Below are positions 53,812 to 62,082 of a stretch of 64,000 nt of DNA, in pieces. The stretch comes from PGYR01 sp046290495 (GTDB lineage Bacteria > Bacteroidota > Ignavibacteria > Kapaibacteriales > UBA2268). Numbering within the stretch: the first letter of the stretch is position 1; each line of letters opens with the position of its first letter. A model generated the notes under the pieces. The model was not told the DNA's origin. It did no database searches and was given only the letters and a program-made list of their open reading frames with translations. The position numbers were made by a program, and so were the translations under genes. The stretch is taken from assembly GCA_046290495.1 (NCBI GenBank), contig JBKAGT010000006.1:892858-956857 (forward strand), read 5' to 3'.

Positions 53812-54863
53812 AGCTCTACCTTTATTCCGTAACTAAATCCAATCTTATTAGTGAAGAAAATATTATTTTGATATGAATAACTAAAGTTAGAAACATCAGC
53901 CCCAACAAATACAGAAGTATTAGAATTAATGTTATATTCTAAACCTATATTTGATCTTAGTACAGAGCCATAAGGAGTTATACCAACTGCAGCATCAATA
54001 AATGGCCTCAAGTCATTGATTGGCAGAATATCAGAATAATATCTTGCGTTTAAAGTTCCCCAATAAAAATTAGGATTTTGAGTTATAACTACATCTTTAT
54101 TATCGATTTTTCCATTATATCTTTGGGGTACATTTTCTCTCCCAAAACCAGCCCCTAAGAGTAAATTCTTATATCTATAGAAATATATATTAATATTCAG
54201 ATTGTTATTCCAAGCTGCGAAATTATTGTTTAATTCTGTATCAATATTTGAAACGCTGTTAAATCCACGAAATGTAATAGCGTAGTTAGACTTCTCAGCT
54301 CCATTAGTAATTTGAATTGGAATTATAGATATGCCAGAGATATCATTGTCTGTGGCATCAACATTAAACTTTCTATCGTCTTGGTAATGTGCTTTTGAAA
54401 CTGGTACTAACTCATTTCGATTTTCTTTGTCAATTTTTTCTGAATCTAATAATACCAATTCATCTTCAATTTCTTTGTCAATTTGGATAGCATTTTTAAT
54501 AGGTTCTTCGCCTCTATCCCCAACAAAATTTGCAGTGGGTCCACTTTTAATATTATGATCAGGTTCTTTCGTGTTCAATGTATAAGCTGATTCTACATTA
54601 CTCTGATTTATAATTGGTATGTCTTTACTCACTAACGATTCACTGCTTTCTTTTCTCGTGTCATAATTGAGTAAGTAAAGACTAGTAAGAACAGACAGTA
54701 TAACTACAAACTGGGGTATATAGCTAGTATAACCAATTACAATTCCTTTTTTCAAAGTACCATTTTTTTCAAAAAAATGCTCTTTAAATTCGGGGGGTGA
54801 AATTATATTTTTTGAATCTTCGTTCAGAAAATCATCTATTATTTCAAATTCATTGTTTATCAT
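53808..54863 (-). CDS. Membrane-anchored protein with C-terminal beta-barrel-like domain, next to a sigma factor (possible anti-sigma)
   Basis: A 351-residue protein without an N-terminal signal peptide. About 38 cytoplasmic residues are followed by one transmembrane helix (about 45-66, 'FVVILSVLTSLYLLNYD') and a polar linker (about 70-190). A C-terminal region alternates like an outer-membrane barrel (about 195-351, 'NLNINIYFYRYKNLLLGAGFG', 'PFIDAAVGITPYGSVLRSNIGLEYNINSNTSVFVGADVSNF', 'IGFSYGIKVEL'). Bacteroidota have known proteins with this cytoplasmic-TM-barrel order next to ECF sigma factors, suggesting anti-sigma control. It overlaps the sigma gene by 14 bases. The anti-sigma role is inferred from position and topology only. 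Confidence 0.65.
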   Translation of the reverse strand: MINNEFEIIDDFLNEDSKNIISPPEFKEHFFEKNGTLKKGIVIGYTSYIPQFVVILSVLTSLYLLNYDTRKESSESLVSKDIPIINQSNVESAYTLNTKEPDHNIKSGPTANFVGDRGEEPIKNAIQIDKEIEDELVLLDSEKIDKENRNELVPVSKAHYQDDRKFNVDATDNDISGISIIPIQITNGAEKSNYAITFRGFNSVSNIDTELNNNFAAWNNNLNINIYFYRYKNLLLGAGFGRENVPQRYNGKIDNKDVVITQNPNFYWGTLNARYYSDILPINDLRPFIDAAVGITPYGSVLRSNIGLEYNINSNTSVFVGADVSNFSYSYQNNIFFTNKIGFSYGIKVEL

Positions 54864-55434
54864 TTTTTAGCTCACTGTAGGATATATCTTCATTGATGTA
54901 TGGTTCTAATATCTTTTTGACTTTTTGCTTCGCTCTATATATTCTTATTTTTACCATTCCGGTAGTGATTGATAGAATCTCTGCAATTTGTTCGTAGGTC
55001 AAATTATTATATTCTTTTAAAACTAAAGGCTCTCTGAATTCCAATTTCAAAGAATCGACAGCTGACTTTGTAAGTTCTAATAATTCTTTGTCTGCGTAAT
55101 TTTTCTGATCAAACTTCAAATAGTTATCTTCAAATTTTACAGTATTATTGTACTTACTATTTTTAATTGTCAGGCAGTTATTTCTAGCTATTTTAAAGAT
55201 GAAAGCTTCAACATTCACCATATTCTTACTTTTATTGATACTTTTGAAAAACTTCATAAATGTTTCTTGAAAAACATCCTTTGCCTTTTCTTCATCTTGT
55301 AAAACTTTTAAGCAATATCTGTATATCTTATCACTCAGTCTGTCATATAGTAGCTCAAAAGCCTTAGACTTTGGGTTGCCTTTTGCTTTGTTATATAGTT
55401 CTTCGTTGCTGTATGTATTTAGTAGTTCTGTCAT
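54850..55434 (-). CDS. ECF-type RNA polymerase sigma factor
   Basis: A 194-residue sigma-70 family protein. Region 2 reads 'LYDRLSDKIYRYCLKVLQDEEKAKDVFQETFMKFFKS' (about 24-60). Region 4 reads 'LKLEFREPLVLKEYNNLTYEQIAEILSITTGMVKIRIYRAKQKVKKIL' (about 130-178), with the helix-turn-helix. There is no region 3, so it is an ECF sigma. It is the first gene of the operon that continues with the barrel-fusion protein and a lipoprotein, and probably two T9SS proteins. A TAATTTTG element lies 46 bases upstream. Confidence 0.92.
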   Translation of the reverse strand: MTELLNTYSNEELYNKAKGNPKSKAFELLYDRLSDKIYRYCLKVLQDEEKAKDVFQETFMKFFKSINKSKNMVNVEAFIFKIARNNCLTIKNSKYNNTVKFEDNYLKFDQKNYADKELLELTKSAVDSLKLEFREPLVLKEYNNLTYEQIAEILSITTGMVKIRIYRAKQKVKKILEPYINEDISYSELKNDKQ

Positions 55435-55479
55435 CTCTTATAAACCAACTTTGCCTCATCCTAAAAGTTACAGTTTCAA

Positions 55480-55487
55480 CAAAATTA
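55480..55487 (-). promoter_or_regulatory. -7 promoter element (TAATTTTG) for the sigma-factor operon
   Basis: TAATTTTG on the minus strand fits the housekeeping TAnnTTTG consensus, 46 bases upstream of the sigma-factor ATG. This suggests basal transcription by the main sigma. Confidence 0.45.
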
Positions 55488-55564
55488 GTTGAAATTCTAC
55501 TGATATGTTTAATTAATACGATGCTATGATAAAAGACAAAAACATAAATTAGCAGAGTAATAAA

Positions 55565-55714
55565 GTTTTCCGAACAACATCAAGTCACTGTTAGATAAGT
55601 GTTTTAGGTAAATATAGGTTCTTTAGAGGGGTTTTCGGTAATAAAAAGGCACACCAATATGGGGTTGATGTGCCTATTCCTTTAAAAGTGCGAGTGCTTA
55701 TGAACAATTCACAC
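55565..55714 (+). repeat. Hairpin repeat, copy 3 (5' module, one hairpin, tail)
   Basis: The 5' module (GTCACTGTTAGATAAGTG ... TTTAGAGGGGTTTTCGG) is followed by hairpin AGGCACACC/GATGTGCCT (55647-55675), then CTTTTAAAAGTGCGAG and a TTCACAC end (55708-55714). It lies in the 551-base gap between the sigma operon and the 258-residue gene; the rest of that gap is AT-rich with no gene seen. Confidence 0.75.
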
Positions 55715-55985
55715 ATTTTAATTTAGTAATTTTTTTTAATATAAAAAGGGAATTTTACTATAAATGTAAAAATTATAAAAAATGGCACGCTAAAAGAGTG
55801 AAATTTGCTATTTCTTTTGAACAATGTGTGAGGCTAAATGAAATTTTCACAAAATACAAAATAATGGATTAGTTATATATTTAAAAATTCTATTCAATTT
55901 TATAATATAAGCTTTCGACTAAATCTAAGCTCCTGTTAGAATTGAAATACAAAAATACATCTTGAATCTGATTCGAATGCAATTA

Positions 55986-56762
55986 CTAAGAATGAATTTC
56001 TAAATTGTAATTAGAATATTCTTCTTTTCCTATTTTATCAAAATTGAAGTTCTCAAATATAGTTACTGATGAATTTTTTGAAGTATTGAAATACTTATTT
56101 TCATCGATAAATTTTATTCGAATATTTGAATTTGAACTTCTAGAAAAAGCAACTAATGGATTTAGAATCTTATTAAATTTACTTATATTCTTTAATGTTT
56201 TACCTCTTGGAGCAATCATTGATATTTTGTTTGTATTATCTCCAAGCATTTCAAATAACATTCTTATTTTTGTGGTTATTGCTCTTTTTGAGCCTTTCAA
56301 ATTACTGCTAATATATTCAAAATGAAGCTCCTTTATTCTATCTTCTTTGCCATATATTAATTCCCAGAAATCTTTAACCACTTTTAACTTTCTTGTTTCA
56401 ATTTTAAGTCCATTTTTACTAAGTTTCTTACTGAGTAAAACTATAATTACTTTGAGTAATATATCAGAGTTTAAAAAATCGTTACTTTTGCTTACTGAAA
56501 TAACATTTTTGTTTAGGTTGATAACTAATATGGAACTTTTATTACTACCTTTTTGATATTTTCGCTTAATTCTTAAAACGAATATTTTCTCATTCAATAG
56601 CTTGATATTAATTACAAAATTTTTAGTTTTAAGACCATTTAAAGATTTAATTGATCTGATTAAAAAACCAATATAATTTCCATCATTATGATTATCATTG
56701 TGATTTTTCAGATCTTTTGGGCTCAAAATGTACTCATAATTTATAAATGTTTTTAAACTCAT
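55986..56762 (-). CDS. Unrecognised 258-residue protein between hairpin repeats
   Basis: A lysine- and asparagine-rich protein (258 residues) with no signal peptide or membrane helix. It has predicted beta strands in the first half ('FVINIKLLNEKIFVLRIKRKY', 'SSILVINLNKNVISVSKS'), a helical middle ('ILLKVIIVLLSKKLSKNGL') and 'GSKRAITTKIRMLFEMLGDNTNKISMIAPRGKTLKNI' in the second half. No known motif is apparent. Base composition is more AT-rich than core genes and hairpin repeats lie on both sides, which suggests acquired DNA. It is a single gene facing the sigma operon from upstream. Confidence 0.6.
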   Translation of the reverse strand: MSLKTFINYEYILSPKDLKNHNDNHNDGNYIGFLIRSIKSLNGLKTKNFVINIKLLNEKIFVLRIKRKYQKGSNKSSILVINLNKNVISVSKSNDFLNSDILLKVIIVLLSKKLSKNGLKIETRKLKVVKDFWELIYGKEDRIKELHFEYISSNLKGSKRAITTKIRMLFEMLGDNTNKISMIAPRGKTLKNISKFNKILNPLVAFSRSSNSNIRIKFIDENKYFNTSKNSSVTIFENFNFDKIGKEEYSNYNLEIHS

Positions 56763-56920
56763 TATAACCTCATATATTATGGTTTTACAATTTAAATATT
56801 TATTAATAACCGTTGTAAACTATTAGTTTACATTAATACCATAAAATAGTCACTTAAACATTAAGATACAATTGATTCGACATTTTTGGTGCTGACTGAA
56901 CTTTTAAGCCAATAAAAAAA

Positions 56921-57096
56921 AGGCACACCAATGTGGGTAGATGTGCCTAGTTCAATACCAATTATTTAGGAATACGTAAATGATATTAGATTTAAAGTAG
57001 CAAATGAATTTTAAAATTCCAAAAAAAAGCACACCTCTGTGGGCAAGGTGTGCTAGTTCTTATTAAAATGTGTGAGGATCAAAGGATTTATCACAC
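56921..57096 (+). repeat. Hairpin repeat, copy 2 (two hairpins and tail)
   Basis: Hairpin A is AGGCACA/TGTGCCT (56921-56948); the spacer has ATTTAGGAATACGTAAATGA; hairpin B is AGCACACC/GGTGTGCT (57028-57054); the tail is a further inverted repeat GTGTGA/TCACAC (57070-57096). Order and spacing match copy 1. Just upstream, GACTGAACTTTTAAGCCAAT resembles the start of the rsgA-flanking repeats. The remaining gap to 57399 has no gene or other signal I can support. Confidence 0.8.
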
Positions 57097-57398
57097 GATG
57101 TAACATAGTATAATACTTGGAAATATGCAAACAAATTTATGTTTTTTTCAGGACTTGTATCAATAATATTCTAAAGTCTATGCTACGGATTATATATATT
57201 TCCAATGTTAAATGGAAGTGGACATCATTGAAACGACTAAGTTGTCTTTGTTAAAAGATTCCTATTTACAAGCCGACAAGTATCCTAATTAGTTTAGTTT
57301 TGGTATTATATCTTCTATTCAAAACTTCTCTAGTATTTTGACAATATTGTAGATTGTATTAACTTAAAAAAATTATTAATAACTATTTAGGAAATCCT

Positions 57399-59666
57399 AT
57401 GAAAACAATTCTCAAGCTGATATTATTAGTTGTGTTGACAACTACTTTGTCTGCATTAGAGCCAATGAAAGTAGCATTCGTTTACACGGCAGGTACGCCA
57501 ACTAGTGTAAGAGTACAGATGGCAGATAATACTAGCTCTTCCCTATTTGTAGGAGAGAATTTAACTAGTGATATTACTCCTAATAGCTCAGGAATTATTA
57601 TTGTCAATGTCCAAGACCATGCTGGTTCAGGTACTACTTGGTCAAACTACAATGCAAGCAATATAACAACATACCATACTTTGGATATATATGTGAATGG
57701 AACTTTATATGCACAATATAGGTTAGATGCACTTATATTAGCACAAGCACAAACAAGTGTGTTTGATAATAATGGCAACTTCAACCCGACACAAGAGGGT
57801 GCTTCACTAGGTACTGATGGCAATAGATGGAGCGAGTTATTTGTAGAAGGTAATACGGTGCATATAGGACCACCACTAGGAATGGCAGGTGATGAGTTAG
57901 CCTTCAGTTATGATGATGCTACAAATACAGCAACTATGACTGTTGCAGGATTGACAGCATTAACTTCTGTAAATGACAATGTTAACATACCTAAGCAAGC
58001 AACAATCGATGGAATTAGTGTAGGAAAAGGAAATAATAGTTTTTCTAACAATACAGCTGTTGGAATTAGTGCTTTAAACTCGAATACAACGGGGAATCAT
58101 AACACTGCTGTTGGTAGTGGAGCATTGATGTCTAATGAGAATGGCAACTTTAATTCAGCTTATGGAAGATCTTCTTTAAGTAGTAATACTGCTGGTAGTA
58201 ATAACACTAGTGTTGGATATAATACATTATTAAACAACACAACTGGCATTGAAAATACTGCTGTTGGTGGAAATGCATTACAATCTAATACTACTGCACC
58301 TTATAATTCTGCATTGGGTTTCAACGCATTAAGAACCAACACTACTGGTACTAATAATACAGGCATTGGTGCGTATTCTCTAAGAAATAACACAACTGGA
58401 AGTGGAAATACAGCGACAGGTGTAAATTCATTAAGAGATAATACTACAGGTACTAATAATACTGCAACTGGGGTTAATGCTCTAGTATCAAATTCTACTG
58501 GTACTTCTAACACAGCCTATGGAACAAATGCTCTCACTAGCAATTCAACAGGGAGCTCTAATACTGCTTTTGGTAGTTTTTCTTTTAATAACTCAACTGG
58601 TGATGAAAATACTTCAATTGGTAGTTTTGCAGGATTTAGTTTAACAACAGGATCAGATAATACATTCATCGGCAGTCAAGCAGGAAATAATGGCTCTCAA
58701 AAAGTAGATGTTCAAAATTCGATTGCTATCGGTTCAGGAACACACACTACAGCGGACAACCAAGTAGTAATTGGTGATGCAAATATCACAGAAACTCAGT
58801 TGAGAGGAGTTACTTTGATGGACTTAGCTGGTAGTGGAACACAGAACATTCAAGTAGACAATACAGGTAAAATCATCACTGGAGGTGGTGGTGGTACTGT
58901 AAGTACAAATTCTACTATAAACGGTGATGGTAGTGGAAGTTCTCCTTTAGGTATAAATCTAGCAAATGCTAATGTTTGGACAGGAAATCAAACATTTAGA
59001 CCAACTGGATTAGTAGGGGTAATAGTAGATAATTCACATCTTGCGTTGGTAAATACAGATAATTCTGCTAGACAAATAAGATTTCAGGAGGCTTCTGGTA
59101 CTGGAACAAATTATGTTTCATTCGAATCTACTTCTAGCTTGGCTGGGAATACTAACTATAAAATTCCTGGTGATGGTAGTAACGGTCAAGTATTAACAAC
59201 AGACGGTTCAGGTAATCTTTCATGGACTACACCATCTGGTGGAGGAGGCGGCGGAGCTACTATCCAAACTCAAACTACGACAGCTCTGACTCCAATTCCT
59301 ACAACTTATACAGGTGCTGGGGTTACTTTTACTCTCGATGCGAACTCATCATATTTAGTAAGAGGAGATTTCCAAGATGTTGAATCAGGAGGAACTAACG
59401 GTAGATTTGATGTAAGATTTACATACACTGGAACATTTAATCATGTTCATTTCTCAAGTTTTGTTAGTAGTGTCGTCTTAGATGAAAGTAACCTTGAAGA
59501 TCTAAGAAATGCTGCAGATAATGCAGGTACAACTCCATCAGTCATTGAAGGTGTTATAACTACAACTACTGGAGGTACTTTAACTCTTCAGTTTAGAGAA
59601 AATGTTGATTCAACAAATGATGTAAACATAAATGCTGGAGGGACAATAGTTCTTATAAAAATGTAA
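57399..59666 (+). CDS. Fibre-like secreted protein with 17-residue repeats and jelly-roll-like C-terminus
   Basis: A 755-residue exported protein (signal about 1-19, TTTLSALEP). An N-terminal beta domain precedes 13 or so 17-residue repeats (about 218-440) of consensus NTAxGxxALxxNTTGxx, resembling the left-handed beta-roll of trimeric adhesin heads. Next are a 'GSGTQNIQVDNTGKIITGGGGGTV' stretch, a segment like phage-fibre or cell-surface shafts ('DGSNGQVLTTDGSGNLSW') and a Gly run. A C-terminal about 125-residue domain ends 'INAGGTIVLIKM', similar in pattern to jelly-roll receptor-binding tips. No T9SS or YadA anchor is visible. It is probably a trimeric surface or released fibre; a strong terminator follows. 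Confidence 0.75.
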   Translation: MKTILKLILLVVLTTTLSALEPMKVAFVYTAGTPTSVRVQMADNTSSSLFVGENLTSDITPNSSGIIIVNVQDHAGSGTTWSNYNASNITTYHTLDIYVNGTLYAQYRLDALILAQAQTSVFDNNGNFNPTQEGASLGTDGNRWSELFVEGNTVHIGPPLGMAGDELAFSYDDATNTATMTVAGLTALTSVNDNVNIPKQATIDGISVGKGNNSFSNNTAVGISALNSNTTGNHNTAVGSGALMSNENGNFNSAYGRSSLSSNTAGSNNTSVGYNTLLNNTTGIENTAVGGNALQSNTTAPYNSALGFNALRTNTTGTNNTGIGAYSLRNNTTGSGNTATGVNSLRDNTTGTNNTATGVNALVSNSTGTSNTAYGTNALTSNSTGSSNTAFGSFSFNNSTGDENTSIGSFAGFSLTTGSDNTFIGSQAGNNGSQKVDVQNSIAIGSGTHTTADNQVVIGDANITETQLRGVTLMDLAGSGTQNIQVDNTGKIITGGGGGTVSTNSTINGDGSGSSPLGINLANANVWTGNQTFRPTGLVGVIVDNSHLALVNTDNSARQIRFQEASGTGTNYVSFESTSSLAGNTNYKIPGDGSNGQVLTTDGSGNLSWTTPSGGGGGGATIQTQTTTALTPIPTTYTGAGVTFTLDANSSYLVRGDFQDVESGGTNGRFDVRFTYTGTFNHVHFSSFVSSVVLDESNLEDLRNAADNAGTTPSVIEGVITTTTGGTLTLQFRENVDSTNDVNINAGGTIVLIKM
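58050..58715 (+). repeat. In-frame 51-bp tandem repeats inside the fibre gene
   Basis: About 13 units of 51 bases encode the 17-residue NTAxGxxALxxNTTGxx repeat. Protein-level consensus is strong and DNA-level identity is lower, so the array is old rather than freshly expanded. The last units degrade (NTSIGSFAGFSL, NTFIGSQAGNNG). Confidence 0.85.
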
Positions 59667-59691
59667 AAAAGAAATTCGGATAAATAATAAT

Positions 59692-59719
59692 AAGCCCAGA
59701 CAAAAATCTGGGCTTTTTT
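59692..59719. terminator. Bidirectional terminator between fibre and lipoprotein genes
   Basis: A perfect 9-bp stem AAGCCCAGA/TCTGGGCTT with a 6-base loop and T residues after it. The convergent lipoprotein gene ends just beyond at 59723. Confidence 0.88.
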
Positions 59720-59722
59720 ATT

Positions 59723-60142
59723 TTACATAATCTGTAAACTAACAACATACTTCGTTTCTTCACCAGGAAGCCCTGGCATTGGTCTTACACCGAGAAGAGT
59801 AATTAAGCACCCATCGACCTCTGCTGTAGGATTTTCTGATGAAAGAGTGACAGTGTTAACTTCACCAGTTTTGCCATTAATCACGTTAAGTTCTACAACA
59901 TAGAAACCAAGAGCAGAAACAGATACTGAATTAACAGAAATCATCTTCATTGCGCGAGTAGTGACTACTTCATCATTATGAATATCAATGAGCATAGGCT
60001 CTCTATAGTTTGTATCGATATCCATTGTATCTCTACCACCACCTCCGTGACCACCACCACCGGGGTTAGTAATATCAAAATCACAAGCCGCTAGAGTACA
60101 TACTACTAAAACAGTTAGTATGTGAATCATATATTTTTTCAT
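59723..60142 (-). CDS. Small lipoprotein with glycine-rich linker
   Basis: A 139-residue lipoprotein precursor: hydrophobic signal to LAACDF (Cys about residue 20), then a Gly/His-rich spacer (GGGGHGGGGR, about 28-37) and a beta-rich domain ('MKMISVNSVSVSALGFYVVELNVING', 'TKYVVSLQIM'). No family is recognised. It converges on the fibre gene and shares its terminator. It may be functionally linked to the fibre by position, but nothing proves it. Confidence 0.65.
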   Translation of the reverse strand: MKKYMIHILTVLVVCTLAACDFDITNPGGGGHGGGGRDTMDIDTNYREPMLIDIHNDEVVTTRAMKMISVNSVSVSALGFYVVELNVINGKTGEVNTVTLSSENPTAEVDGCLITLLGVRPMPGLPGEETKYVVSLQIM

Positions 60143-60251
60143 TTTAGTATTCCTATATTTATTTAGAAAGTGAATTTAACCAACTAACACACATGTTTGA
60201 AAATGGTGACAGAATTATGGAATGAGAATGTATATACAAAATTTATTAATT

Positions 60252-60737
60252 TTATTCAGCAGGTGTCACAGTAGCCTTATAAACACTCATCCATTCACCA
60301 GAAGCTGAAGGTCCAAAAGAAACAGATTGAATTTTAATATTATTTTTGTCATAAAGATAAATTTTGTCTCCAGAGTTAAGAAGCTGAGCAACTTTATCAG
60401 AGATATAAGTTAAAGTTCGACAGAAATCTTCTCCTTCATAATCGACGTAAAACTCTAATTCACTTAGATTCCATCTCACATTCTCATCATCGTGTATATA
60501 GTATTCAGAAAGGTCTGTGCTATTAAGTAAAAAAGACCTAATCTTAAACTGCTCAGTGTAATCGTCATCTCCTTCAGGATTTGGCAACACACCAACGATT
60601 CTAGTATATGTCCCTTCTAGTCCTTGAGGCATAATATTAATTTCTGAACAAAACTTATTATTAGGTTCTGTTGATTTGTCATCAGAACAGGATGTTAGGA
60701 CTATAAGAATTAATAATAACAGGTTTATAGTTTTCAT
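60252..60737 (-). CDS. Small lipoprotein of unknown function
   Basis: A 161-residue lipoprotein precursor (MKTINLLLLILIVLTSCSDD, Cys about residue 17) with a beta-rich body: 'LEGTYTRIVGVLPNPEGDDDYTEQFKI', 'NLSELEFYVDYEGEDFCRTLTYISDKV' and 'GDKIYLYDKNNIKIQSV'. It has two internal Cys (about 30 and 107). No family is recognised. It lies 109 bases upstream of the glycine-rich lipoprotein gene in the same direction, so cotranscription is possible. The 284-base stretch after its start is AT-rich with no gene seen. Confidence 0.65.
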   Translation of the reverse strand: MKTINLLLLILIVLTSCSDDKSTEPNNKFCSEINIMPQGLEGTYTRIVGVLPNPEGDDDYTEQFKIRSFLLNSTDLSEYYIHDDENVRWNLSELEFYVDYEGEDFCRTLTYISDKVAQLLNSGDKIYLYDKNNIKIQSVSFGPSASGEWMSVYKATVTPAE

Positions 60738-61021
60738 ACAAAAAAGAAAGTTATTTTTATTAAATTAACAAATATAATTAATCATTTAGTTTGATTGTAG
60801 ACTCTGAGTTTATTAGTGTATTTAATAATTTTGGAAGTTACTTTAAACAAACAGTTTAAAGTCTAAATTTATTGAATATAAAACCGAAGTAGAAAGAATA
60901 ACTAGAATAGGTTCAGAAGAATATATAATATTTAAGAATGAATTAGAAATGTGATAAAGTAAATCTAATTCTTTGGCATTTAAATTATAATCTTGATGTT
61001 TGTTAAACAATGATATAAAAT

Positions 61022-61315
61022 ATGGCTATTAAATTAACTAAAGACGATTTAAAAAATCCTTATTCATTCCCAGAAGGTGAAAAAGTAACTAATTATAATC
61101 CAGATCAACTTAACATTTTTAGTGGTCACCAAGTTCTTGATTTGCTTAATAAATTGGTTTTAGAATTAGAAATAACTACTTTGGAACGTGCTTTAGTATT
61201 AGAGGATATTCTATCAAGAAAGCCTTTTGCAATAGTAAAAATGAAACAGGTAGAAGAATGGATAATTAGAGAGTATAGAAAAAAAGAAGTATTTTTAAAT
61301 ATATTAGGGAAATAA
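61022..61315 (+). CDS. Small unknown protein
   Basis: A 97-residue soluble protein, MAIKLTKDDLKNPYSFPEG..., with two helical segments ('GHQVLDLLNKLVLELEITTLERALVLEDILS' and 'KMKQVEEWIIREYRKKEVFLNIL'). No motif is recognised. The ATG is followed by ordinary codon use, but there is no clear ribosome-binding site. It converges with a second small gene 6 bases beyond its stop. Confidence 0.5.
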   Translation: MAIKLTKDDLKNPYSFPEGEKVTNYNPDQLNIFSGHQVLDLLNKLVLELEITTLERALVLEDILSRKPFAIVKMKQVEEWIIREYRKKEVFLNILGK

Positions 61316-61321
61316 TGTTAA

Positions 61322-61567
61322 TCAACAATTGTTCTGAATTGAGCTGAACGCTTTCCTGATAATAAATTCTTTACCTTCTTGAGTTAAACTAACATTTTTA
61401 AATAAATATCCACCTTTTTCATTCTTAATAGGTTTAGATTCATCTCTTTTGAATAGATCAAACCTAGTGGTAATAAAAGATTTTTCTTGATATGTATTTG
61501 CTTCGAAAGTTCCTTTGATATTAATCTCAGTTAAAAATCGAAATATTTCTACTTCAGTTATATTCAT
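61322..61567 (-). CDS. Small unknown protein, possibly winged-helix-like
   Basis: An 81-residue protein. The order helix ('VEIFRFLTEINIKGTF'), strand ('SFITTRFDLFKRDE') and 'YLFKNVSLTQEGKEFIIRKAF' at the end is reminiscent of small phage-like winged-helix proteins, in which 'LTxxGkefi' closes the domain; this is weak. It converges with 61022-61315. Confidence 0.4.
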   Translation of the reverse strand: MNITEVEIFRFLTEINIKGTFEANTYQEKSFITTRFDLFKRDESKPIKNEKGGYLFKNVSLTQEGKEFIIRKAFSSIQNNC

Positions 61568-62082
61568 TTTACAATTAAATTATTCTAAAATCTAAAATTA
61601 ATCCATTTTCCTTGACTCACAAAATTAAACTTTGCAATTTGTATCATTGTATTATCAATTATTCTTTTTCCAATCTTGTACAGTTTTGAATTAACCTATA
61701 GTTCATCAAAAAAAACAAATGGCCAAAGCCAATAAGCAAGCAATTATTTAAGCTCAGAAACTTTTGATACCCATTTAGATTTTTTTTATCAAAATATTAT
61801 TCTATTAATTAAAAGGCAATATTCTAAAAGAATAAGTTCCTCCAAAAAAAAATATTCAATTATTTTCACAAATTATGATTTCAAGAATTCGGTTTTCTTT
61901 ATGATATTTTGTCCTGAATATGTAATGTAATGTCATTTTTTTAGCACTTACTCTAAAATATATGAGCAACAAACAGTTTTTAATTAAAAATTTAGTTGTG
62001 GATATAGCTTCTTTTACATTCTTTCAAACTTATTCATTATATTAAAATTTGATTTTACTATTATAAGTATAAGGATATTTAA
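61568..62082. other. 515-base AT-rich gap with no feature seen
   Basis: Between the small gene at 61322 and the T9SS gene at 62083 I see only AT-rich DNA with stops in every frame, no hairpin with a T tract and no repeat shared with the rest of the window. Confidence 0.5.

Noticed and set aside
58050..58715. Regular short repeats that could look like a CRISPR array
   Set aside because: The 51-base units are contiguous, in frame and encode a 17-residue protein repeat; there are no unique spacers or cas genes.
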